Below, piece by piece: positions 56,099 through 64,000 of a stretch of DNA of 64,000 nt; the first letter of the stretch is position 1; each line of letters starts with the position of its first letter. The notes under the pieces were generated by a model. The model was not told the DNA's origin and did not search any database. It saw nothing but the letters and a program-made list of their open reading frames with translations. Position numbers and translations under genes: made by a program. Source of the DNA: Aeromonas jandaei (GTDB taxonomy: Bacteria > Pseudomonadota > Gammaproteobacteria > Enterobacterales > Aeromonadaceae); assembly GCF_037890695.1 (NCBI RefSeq), contig NZ_CP149571.1, positions 1,511,001-1,575,000 of the forward strand, read 5' to 3'.

Positions 56099-57418
56099 TT
56101 AGAGCATGATGCCGCCGAAGAAGAAGCCCAGCGCCACGGCAATCGCGATGGTGGCGGTGCCGGGGATAAAGAAGGGGTGGTTGAACACGGCTTTGCCGAT
56201 GCGGGTTGAGCCGGTGTCGTCCATCTCTACCGCGGCCAGCAGGGTCGGGTAGGTCGGCAGTACGAACAGGGCGCTCACGGCCGCGAAGGAGGCGATGGCG
56301 GTCAGCGGGCTGACACCCAGAGCCAGAGCGGCAGGCATCAGGGCCTTGGTGGTTGCACCCTGTGAGTAGAGCAGCATGGCGGCGAAGAAGAGCACCACGG
56401 CCAGCAGCCAGGAGTACTGGTTCAGCAGGTCGCCAGCGATCAGCTGGATGGTGTCCATGTTGCCTTTCACGAAGACGTTACCCAGCCAGGCCACACCCAG
56501 TACGCAGATACAGGCGGACATACCGGACTTGAAGGTCGGCATGTTGGTCACTTGAGTGGCGTCCAGTTTGCACACCAGAGTCATGATGGTGGCCGCGGCC
56601 AGCATGATGCCCATGATGGCGCCATCGCGGGGGATCGGCGGGTTGGTGATGAGGCCAACTTTACCGGAGATCGCGGTGGCATAGGCCATCACGGCCACGA
56701 TGGCGGCGATGAAGATCCAGACGGATAGCTTGGCGTACGGCTTGATTTCCAGCTGGCTGGTGCCGCGCAGCTTGATCTGGCCCTTGGCTTTACGCTCCAG
56801 ATAGACTTCGTCCTGCTCCAGCGGCTTGCCCATCATGTTGGCGATAAAGGCACCCAGGATACAGGCCAGGAAGGTGGAGGGGATGCAGATGGCCAGCAGG
56901 GTCAGGTAGTCAACACCGAACGGCTCGAGCATGCCGGAGAAGGCAACCACAGCGGCAGAGATCGGGGAGGCTGTGATGGCGATCTGGGAGGCAACAACCG
57001 CGATGGAGAGCGGGCGGGACGGGCGGATCCCCTGCTCTTTGGCCACTTCTGCGATAACCGGCAGGGTGGAGAAGGCGGTGTGACCGGTACCGGCCAGCAT
57101 GGTCATCAGATAGGTGACGACCGGGGCGGCGAAGGTGATGTATTTGGGGTTCTTGCGCAGCGCTTTCTCTGCCAAGGAAACCAGATAGTCCATCCCGCCA
57201 GCCAGTTGCATACAGGCGATGGCGCAAATGACGGACGCAATGATCATGATCACATCCCAGGGGATGTAGGTGACCAGCTGGTCGCTCGGGATCTGCACCC
57301 CGAGGCCCCAGGTCAGGGCCAGAACCCCCAGACCACCGGCAAAGCCGATGCCGATGCTGCCTATCCGGGCGCCCAGATAGATAGCGGCGAGCACGACAAG
57401 TAACTCGATTCCAATCAT
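56099..57418 (-). CDS. dcuA: Anaerobic C4-dicarboxylate transporter DcuA
   Basis: Exchanges or takes up aspartate, fumarate, malate and succinate. 439 residues (E. coli DcuA 433), 10-12 helices. LLVVLAAIYLGARIGSIGIGFAGGLGVLAL, MQLAGGMDYLVSLAEKALRKNPKYITFAAPVVTY and TLPVIAEVAKEQGIRPSRPLS, SQIAITASPISAAVV are nearer to DcuA than DcuB. ATG 57418 follows TGGAG. It lies downstream of aspA on the same strand, with a hairpin in between, the classical aspA-dcuA pair. Confidence 0.93.
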   Translation of the reverse strand: MIGIELLVVLAAIYLGARIGSIGIGFAGGLGVLALTWGLGVQIPSDQLVTYIPWDVIMIIASVICAIACMQLAGGMDYLVSLAEKALRKNPKYITFAAPVVTYLMTMLAGTGHTAFSTLPVIAEVAKEQGIRPSRPLSIAVVASQIAITASPISAAVVAFSGMLEPFGVDYLTLLAICIPSTFLACILGAFIANMMGKPLEQDEVYLERKAKGQIKLRGTSQLEIKPYAKLSVWIFIAAIVAVMAYATAISGKVGLITNPPIPRDGAIMGIMLAAATIMTLVCKLDATQVTNMPTFKSGMSACICVLGVAWLGNVFVKGNMDTIQLIAGDLLNQYSWLLAVVLFFAAMLLYSQGATTKALMPAALALGVSPLTAIASFAAVSALFVLPTYPTLLAAVEMDDTGSTRIGKAVFNHPFFIPGTATIAIAVALGFFFGGIML

Positions 57419-57517
57419 AGCGATAACTCCATTTTTTAGTTTTTTGGTTTTTATTTGGCAAAAAGCCAATTCCCGATCGGGCTGGGGATAAAGACCAATC
57501 GGGAACTGACTTTAAAT

Positions 57518-57538
57518 GGGCCGGGAAGATCCCGGCCC
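57518..57538 (-). terminator. Hairpin between aspA and dcuA
   Basis: GGGCCGGGA-AGA-TCCCGGCCC, perfect 9-base stem starting 10 bases after aspA, then ATTTAAAG on the minus strand; probably sets the aspA to dcuA ratio. Confidence 0.7.
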
Positions 57539-57547
57539 ATGCGTCGC

Positions 57548-58990
57548 TTATACAGTGGTTTCGCGAGTGAAACGCTTGGCCTTGTATTGCGGGTTCATCA
57601 GGTTCTCGATGGAGAGGATCTCGTCCAGCTGCTCGGCGCTCAGCAGGCCGCGCTCCAGTACGACTTCGCGTACGTTCTTGCCGGTCTGGGCGCAGATCTT
57701 GCCAACGATGTCCCCTTCGTGGTGACCGATGAAGGGGTTCAGGTAGGTCACGATACCGATGGAGTTCAGCACGTGGTTCATGCAGATTTCCGGGTTGGCG
57801 GTGATACCTTCCACGCACTTCTCGCGCAGGGAGATACAGGCTTTTTCCATCAGGCTCAGGGATTCGAACATTGCCTGACCAATCACCGGCTCCATGACGT
57901 TCAGCTGCAGCTGACCGGCTTCGGCGGCGAAGGTGATGGTGATGTCGTTACCGAATACCTTGAAGCAGGACTGGTTGACCACTTCCGGGATAACCGGGTT
58001 GACCTTGGCCGGCATGATGGAGGAACCAGCCTGCATTTCCGGCAGGTTGATCTCTTTCAGGGCTGTGCGCGGGCCGGAGGAGAGCAGACGCAGGTCGTTA
58101 CAGATCTTGGAGAGCTTCATGGCCAGACGCTTGATGGCGCCGTGCAGCATGACGTAGGCGCCGCAGTCAGAGGTCGCTTCGATCAGGTCTTCAGCCGGTA
58201 CATAGGCACGACCGGTGATCTCGGCCAGACGCTTGATGGCCAGTGCAGAGTACTCGGGCGGAGTGTTCAGACCGGTACCGATGGCGGTAGCGCCCAGGTT
58301 CACTTCCAGCAGCAGCTCCTGGCAACGCTTGATGGATTTGATCTCTTCACGCAGGGTCACGGCGAAGGCGTGGAACTCCTGACCCAGGGTCATCGGCACG
58401 GCGTCCTGCAGCTGGGTACGGCCCATCTTCAGGATCTTCTTGAACTCGTTAGCCTTGACGTCGAAAGCGGCGATCAGCGCTTCCAGGGCATGCAGGGTCA
58501 CGTCGGTGCTGTTCACAACAGCAACGCGGAAACCGGTGGGGTAGGCATCGTTGGTGGACTGGCACTTGTTGACGTGATCGTTCGGGTTGATGACGTCGTA
58601 ACGACCTTTCTCCAGACCCATGATCTCCAGTGCGATGTTGGCCAGCACTTCGTTGGTGTTCATGTTGACGGAGGTACCGGCACCGCCCTGGTAAACGTCG
58701 ACCGGGAACTGGTCGAAGCACTTGCCGGTGTTCAGCATCAGGTCGCAGGCTTCCACGATCTTGTCTGCAATTTCAGGACGGATGGTACCGAGCTCACCGT
58801 TGGCCAGCGCAGCGGCCTTCTTGGTCAGCACCATGCCACGTACGAATTCCGGAACGTCAGAAATCTTCTGAGAGCTGATCTTGAAGTTCTCGACAGCGCG
58901 CAGGGTGTGCACACCGTAGTAGAGATCATTGGAAACTTCTTTAGTGCCCAGCAAGTCTTCTTCAATGCGGACGTTCTTGATGTCGCTCAT
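57548..58990 (-). CDS. aspA: Aspartate ammonia-lyase (aspartase) AspA
   Basis: Aspartate to fumarate plus ammonia, supplying fumarate for anaerobic respiration. 480 residues (E. coli 478). [52 protein letters not shown] and the superfamily signature [15 protein letters not shown] (with the catalytic Ser loop) are intact. TGAGG lies 8 bases before the ATG. The 443-bp region upstream has several symmetrical sites compatible with anaerobic and nitrate control. Confidence 0.97.
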   Translation of the reverse strand: MSDIKNVRIEEDLLGTKEVSNDLYYGVHTLRAVENFKISSQKISDVPEFVRGMVLTKKAAALANGELGTIRPEIADKIVEACDLMLNTGKCFDQFPVDVYQGGAGTSVNMNTNEVLANIALEIMGLEKGRYDVINPNDHVNKCQSTNDAYPTGFRVAVVNSTDVTLHALEALIAAFDVKANEFKKILKMGRTQLQDAVPMTLGQEFHAFAVTLREEIKSIKRCQELLLEVNLGATAIGTGLNTPPEYSALAIKRLAEITGRAYVPAEDLIEATSDCGAYVMLHGAIKRLAMKLSKICNDLRLLSSGPRTALKEINLPEMQAGSSIMPAKVNPVIPEVVNQSCFKVFGNDITITFAAEAGQLQLNVMEPVIGQAMFESLSLMEKACISLREKCVEGITANPEICMNHVLNSIGIVTYLNPFIGHHEGDIVGKICAQTGKNVREVVLERGLLSAEQLDEILSIENLMNPQYKAKRFTRETTV

Positions 58991-59128
58991 TGTAATGCCT
59001 CAGAAATCAGATAAATGGAAAAATCCTCACCGAGTGGTCGCGAGTTCCTTGCGCACAGCTCATCCTGAAGCACCACACACCGAGTGGGGCGATTGGGAGT
59101 GTGACCTCCCTAATAACTAATCAACATA

Positions 59129-59144
59129 CTACTCCAATTGAGGT
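59129..59144 (-). promoter_or_regulatory. NarL/NarP-like 7-2-7 site upstream of aspA
   Basis: TACTCCA-AT-TGAGGTA: two inverted heptamers two bases apart, each matching TACYYMT at six of seven positions. Confidence 0.45.
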
Positions 59145-59200
59145 ATCGGTTATTAGAGCTGGATCACTAATCTGGTGACATCTTCAAATTCCTTTGATGA

Positions 59201-59221
59201 ATGTACACATATGTTGTACAT
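59201..59221. promoter_or_regulatory. 21-bp perfect inverted repeat in aspA/fxsA region
   Basis: ATGTACA-CATATGT-TGTACAT, a 7-7-7 dyad in the AT-rich part; binding protein unknown. Confidence 0.5.
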
Positions 59222-59433
59222 GATTTATCACCCTGATTTTTATAAAAATTTGTAATTTTTTGCTGATTTTTTAGCGCCTGGTTGATGAGGGGGGCATTTG
59301 GGTGGCTTGAAAAGGGCGGGTTGGCCCCCATTTATTGGGGGTAGGAAGTGGTGACTCGCGCGTCTGAACATCGTGTGCAGCTCCCGGTTCGCGGGACCAC
59401 TTTTTCTCACATTTGACTGGTTGTGGAGCTTAT

Positions 59434-59898
59434 ATGGGCAAGCTGTTTCTGCTGTTGGTGGGTCTGGTGGTACTGGAGCTCACCGTGATGATCGAGGTCG
59501 GTTCTGTGATTGGAGCGCTGCCGACCGTCGGCTTGCTCATCCTGACCGCTATTCTGGGCTCTTCTCTGGTGCGCAGTGAAGGGCTCAAGACCCTGTTCAG
59601 TGCCCAGCAGAAGATGCAGCAGGGCGAGATGCCGGGCCGCGAAGTGATGGGTGGCATGATGCTGGCGCTGGCCGGTCTGCTGCTGATCATTCCGGGTTTT
59701 GTCACTGACTTCTTCGGGATCCTGCTGCTGCAGCCTTGGCTGCGCAACAAACTGGCCGACAAGCTGATCGGCAGCAACCAGTTCCGGATGCAGATGGGTG
59801 GTTTCCAGCGTACTCAATCGCCGTTTGAGCAATCCCTCGACGATCATCCGAAACAGGGTGGCACCACCATCGAAGGCGAGTTTGAACGTAAAGAGTAA
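59434..59898 (+). CDS. fxsA: FxsA family membrane protein
   Basis: 154 residues. FxsA suppresses F-plasmid exclusion of phage T7 when overproduced; its normal role is unknown. Two to three hydrophobic helices: LFLLLVGLVVLELTVMIEVG, TVGLLILTAILGSSLVRSEG and LALAGLLLIIPGFVTDFFGILLL, then a polar C-terminal tail. ATG 59434 follows TGGAG; upstream codons are non-coding. Position next to aspA and near groESL is the E. coli order. Confidence 0.9.
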   Translation: MGKLFLLLVGLVVLELTVMIEVGSVIGALPTVGLLILTAILGSSLVRSEGLKTLFSAQQKMQQGEMPGREVMGGMMLALAGLLLIIPGFVTDFFGILLLQPWLRNKLADKLIGSNQFRMQMGGFQRTQSPFEQSLDDHPKQGGTTIEGEFERKE

Positions 59899-59931
59899 TC
59901 GACGAGACGAAAACCCGAGGCGAGTGACCGA

Positions 59932-61266
59932 TCAGGGCTTGCCCTGATGGCACAAGGCCTCGAAGCGGTGTCGGGCATACCACCATGCGAGGGTGCCCGC
60001 CGCCAGATTGGCCAGCAGTATCCCCAGATATATCCCCTGTTCTCCCCCCCATCTGGCGCCAAGCCAGGCTCCCGGCAGTAAAAAGCCAAACAGCCGCAAG
60101 CCGTTGAACAAGAAAGAGATGCTCGATGCCCGCACGCCATTGAGCGCCGAGGCCAGCAGCATCACCATCCCCTGAAAGCCATATCCGATCGGTACCAGAT
60201 GCAGATAGAGGATGATGAGGCGAATGACCTGCGGATGATCGCTAAACAGATTGGCGATGAGTGGTGCCAGCAGCCAGGTGAGGCCATAGATGGCCAGCTG
60301 GAACAGCAGGGCAAAGCGCATGCTGCTCTGAAGTGCGGCCTTGGCCCGAGCCGGATTGCCGGCGCCACAGTTTTGCGAGATGAAGGGGGCCAGCACGGAG
60401 GCGAGCGCCATCATCACGATCAGCAGCAGTGCCTCAACCCGCGATGCGGCGCCGTAAGCTGCCACCACTTCTGTTCCCAGACCGGCAAAAATCGTCATCA
60501 ATACCGCATTGGCCAACGGATTGAGCATGTTGGTAAAAGAGGCGGGGATGGCGACATGGAGCAGTGCCCGCCAGTGATAGAGCAGCCGGGAGCGCGGCGA
60601 GAGGCGCCACAGCAGTAACCCTTCCCGATGACGCAGGATGTAGAGGCTGACCAGCATGGCCATCAGCCATGAGATGGAGGTGGCGATGGCTGCCCCCCGG
60701 ATCCCCCACTCGGGGAAGGGGCCGATGCCGAAGATAAGCAGCGGATCCAGCATGCCGTTGACCAGACCGGCCACCGTCATGACGAGGCTGGGTGTCTTGG
60801 TATCGCCGGTGGCGCGGATGGCGGAGTTGCCCACCATGGGCAGCACCAGCATGGGCACGGTGAGATACCAGATCAGCATGTAGTCGTGGATAAGGGAGAT
60901 AAGTTCGGCACTGGCACCCAGCAGGGTAAATAGCGGTTTGATGGTGAGGGCGCCCCCTGCCGAGAGCAGGGTAACCAGGATCACCGCCAGAAACAGGCTA
61001 TCGGTGGCGAGGTGGGCCGCCTCTTCATGCTTGCCCTGTCCCAATGCATGACCGATCACCGCCGAGAGGCCGGCCCCAAGTCCCATGGCGAGCGAGGTGA
61101 CCACGAAGGTGACCGGAAAGGTAAAGCTGATGGCCGCCAGCGCTTCGGTGCCCAGCATGCCAATAAAGAAGGTATCGACCAGGTTGAAGGCCAGAATGGC
61201 GACGATGCCGAGGATCATGGGGCCCGTCATCTGGCGCAGTACGACAGGGATCGGTGCTGTCAGCAT
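59932..61266 (-). CDS. MATE-family efflux transporter
   Basis: 444 residues, 12 helices, sodium- or proton-driven multidrug exporter. N-terminal MTGPMILGIVAILAFNLVDTFFIGMLGTEALAAI, the repeated GLGAGLSAVIGHALGQG and, in the second half, VVAAYGAASRVEALLLIVMMALASVLAPFISQNCGAG are MATE hallmarks. Start is uncertain: ATG 61266 has no good Shine-Dalgarno; a TTG six codons earlier (61284) is preceded by GAGACG. Convergent with fxsA, divergent from groES. Substrate unknown. Confidence 0.88.
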   Translation of the reverse strand: MLTAPIPVVLRQMTGPMILGIVAILAFNLVDTFFIGMLGTEALAAISFTFPVTFVVTSLAMGLGAGLSAVIGHALGQGKHEEAAHLATDSLFLAVILVTLLSAGGALTIKPLFTLLGASAELISLIHDYMLIWYLTVPMLVLPMVGNSAIRATGDTKTPSLVMTVAGLVNGMLDPLLIFGIGPFPEWGIRGAAIATSISWLMAMLVSLYILRHREGLLLWRLSPRSRLLYHWRALLHVAIPASFTNMLNPLANAVLMTIFAGLGTEVVAAYGAASRVEALLLIVMMALASVLAPFISQNCGAGNPARAKAALQSSMRFALLFQLAIYGLTWLLAPLIANLFSDHPQVIRLIILYLHLVPIGYGFQGMVMLLASALNGVRASSISFLFNGLRLFGFLLPGAWLGARWGGEQGIYLGILLANLAAGTLAWWYARHRFEALCHQGKP

Positions 61267-61419
61267 GGGATTGATGCGGGTCAAGGGATCGTCTCTACAT
61301 CTTGCTCGAAGAGCTGGGCTGATAACTGGGCTGGCGCTGCCAGCGAGGTTCGCGAAGAGAACAGGGGCGAACAATCGAAGACGTTTATAGTACGTGAAAA
61401 AATTTTTTTTGTATTTGCC

Positions 61420-61448
61420 CTTGAAGGGTTAGCAACCTCACCCCACAT
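61420..61448 (+). promoter_or_regulatory. Sigma-32 heat-shock promoter of groESL
   Basis: CTTGAAG (61420-61426), 14-base spacer, CCCCACAT (61441-61448), close to consensus CTTGAAA-N11-16-CCCCATnT; 75 bases before the groES ATG. Confidence 0.85.
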
Positions 61449-61523
61449 CAGGGACATATCCGATTTGGCCTGGAACGGCCATTCCTCAAAGCAACAATGA
61501 GACTCATTTTGGGAGAGTTATCG

Positions 61524-61817
61524 ATGAAAATTCGTCCACTGCACGACCGCGTCATCATCAAGCGCATCGAAGCTGAAGCCAAATCCGCTGGTGGTATCGT
61601 ACTGACTGGTACTGCGGCTCAAAAGTCCACCCGTGGTGAAGTGCTTGCCGTGGGGACTGGTCGAATCCTGGATAATGGCGATGTCAAAGCGCTGGCCGTC
61701 AAGGTTGGCGACAAGGTTATCTTCAACGAAGGCTACGGCGTGAAAACCGAGAAGCTGGATGGTCAGGATGTGCTGATCCTGTCCGAGACCGACATTCTGG
61801 CGATTGTCGAAGAGTAA
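61524..61817 (+). CDS. groES: Co-chaperonin GroES
   Basis: 97 residues: [29 protein letters not shown] with the mobile loop, then [36 protein letters not shown] precedes the ATG at 61524 by six bases; the nine upstream codons in frame are non-coding. Caps GroEL; forms the operon with it. Confidence 0.98.
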   Translation: MKIRPLHDRVIIKRIEAEAKSAGGIVLTGTAAQKSTRGEVLAVGTGRILDNGDVKALAVKVGDKVIFNEGYGVKTEKLDGQDVLILSETDILAIVEE

Positions 61818-61856
61818 TCCATCCCCACTTTTCTCCGAATTGATTGAAAGGATTGA

Positions 61857-63497
<1,641 letters not shown>

Positions 63498-63519
63498 TCA
63501 TCATCCCGGCTCTGTTTGA

Positions 63520-63552
63520 GAAACGGCTCGCTTTGGCGGGCCGTTTTTTTTT
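63520..63552 (+). terminator. groESL terminator
   Basis: AAACGGCTCGC-TTT-GCGGGCCGTT (with one G:U pair) followed by a nine-T run. Confidence 0.9.
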
Positions 63553-63601
63553 ATCCGGCTAAACTGAGAGTTGTTGATAAGGATGTTATTTGGAGGTGAG
63601 T

Positions 63602-64000
63602 ATGAAAAAACTGGGTTTGATTTCTTTACTTTTTTCCTTGGCAAGCTTTTCCGTACTGGCATTGGGGACGCCTGCTGGGCCCGTGATTCTTAAGGTGACA
63701 GGCAATGTTAAAGCGACAGAAGCCGTAGATGGCGTTGCGCAGTTTGACCTTGCCATGTTGCAGGCACTGCCACAACACGAGATCGTGACCGGGAATCCCT
63801 GGGTTGATAAGCCCCACAAGTATCGTGGGCCCAGACTGGCTGATGTACTGGCGGCTGTGGGGGCTGATGATGGTAATTCCCTCACCCTGACTGCACTCAA
63901 TAGCTACCAGATCCGTGTCAACTGGGACAAGGTCAAACGCTATGAGCCCATCCTTGCCTGGGAGGACGATGGTGTCGTCATGAAGGTGCGCGACAAGGGG
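63602..64000 (+). CDS. Periplasmic molybdopterin-fold oxidoreductase-like protein, 5' part only
   Basis: 133 residues are visible and the frame is open at the window edge. A signal peptide (MKKLGLISLLFSLASFSVLA) precedes a domain with FDLAMLQALPQHEIVT, HKYRGPRLADVLAAVGAD, LTALNSYQIRV and VVMKVRDKG. From memory these are the pattern of short periplasmic proteins related to the sulfite-oxidase molybdopterin domain that often sit beside a sensor kinase or GGDEF protein. Whether a cofactor is bound is unclear, as the short forms lack the Cys ligand. GGAGGTGAG precedes the ATG. The neighbour that would inform its role is beyond the window. Confidence 0.7.
   Translation, partial: MKKLGLISLLFSLASFSVLALGTPAGPVILKVTGNVKATEAVDGVAQFDLAMLQALPQHEIVTGNPWVDKPHKYRGPRLADVLAAVGADDGNSLTLTALNSYQIRVNWDKVKRYEPILAWEDDGVVMKVRDKG

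Larger units (their letters stand above)
58991..59433. other. Divergent regulatory region aspA / fxsA
   Basis: 443 bp, partly very AT-rich (about 59170-59280). Contains a 10-bp direct repeat CACCGAGTGG (59028-59037 and 59078-59087), a dyad CTAATAAC/GTTATTAG (59109-59116 and 59148-59155) enclosing a NarL/NarP-like site, and a 21-bp inverted repeat (59201-59221). No ORF. Confidence 0.6.

Overview
The window looks like a stretch of core chromosome from an Aeromonas-like gammaproteobacterium. The evidence is the high G+C, the Enterobacteriaceae/Vibrio-style gene neighbourhoods (smp|serB, rdgB-hemW, holD-rimI, ravA-viaA, purH-purD, rpsU-yqeY-dnaG-rpoD|tsaD, dcuA-aspA|fxsA, groES-groL) and an M4 elastase of the AhyB type with a C-terminal PPC domain. 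I see no insertion sequence, prophage, integron, CRISPR array or rRNA operon. The only RNA gene I can name is a tRNA-Ile2 with a CAU anticodon.

Layout. 1-8.1 kb: smp (partial) and serB diverge, followed by an alpha/beta hydrolase, a large two-domain PilZ protein, radA, a small PilZ protein, rsd and hupA. 8.2-11 kb: a PACE-type efflux protein, an AlaX-like tRNA editing protein and mntH with a near-perfect Fur box. 11-16.8 kb: rpsF-rpsR-rplI (no priB between rpsF and rpsR), fpr, an unknown four-TM coiled-coil membrane protein, a FosA-like protein of lower G+C and a quinone oxidoreductase/YqaA pair. 16.8-24.4 kb: M16 peptidase, gshA, acyl-CoA synthetase, holD-rimI. 24.6-31.6 kb: ravA-viaA, a TPR-GGDEF protein, and prfC behind a structured leader. 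31.7-41.6 kb: accessory metabolism, with an acyltransferase and a MarR-GNAT fusion, mdtH and a divergent LysR gene, secreted elastase, two GNAT acetyltransferases, a repeat lipoprotein, a YdgJ-like oxidoreductase and a Bcr/CflA transporter. 41.8-48.1 kb: rdgB-hemW, arfA, zntR, purH-purD. 48.4-55.6 kb: cytochromes b562/b561, the tRNA, rpoD-dnaG-yqeY-rpsU and tsaD. 56-64 kb: dcuA-aspA (aspartate to fumarate and C4-dicarboxylate exchange), fxsA, a MATE transporter, groES-groL and the start of a periplasmic molybdopterin-fold protein.

Themes. Three genes concern cyclic di-GMP: one likely synthase with an intact GGEEF and I-site, and two PilZ proteins with intact binding motifs. Two concern translation termination and rescue (prfC, arfA), and both carry cis RNA structure that could regulate them. 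Recognisable regulatory DNA includes a Fur box (mntH), two PurR-like boxes (purH), sigma-32 type promoters in front of groES and, unexpectedly, in the dnaG-rpoD gap, a NarL/NarP-like 7-2-7 site and a 21-bp inverted repeat upstream of aspA, and autoregulatory-looking palindromes at the MarR-GNAT gene.

I found no complete undescribed multi-gene system. The best candidates for something new are the nested-stem leader with an AUG-UAA minimal ORF before prfC, the membrane/coiled-coil/winged-helix protein at 13745-14743, and the structured gaps at 37.2-37.6 kb and 55.6-56.0 kb. All family calls were made by reading translations against remembered family features; no search was run.
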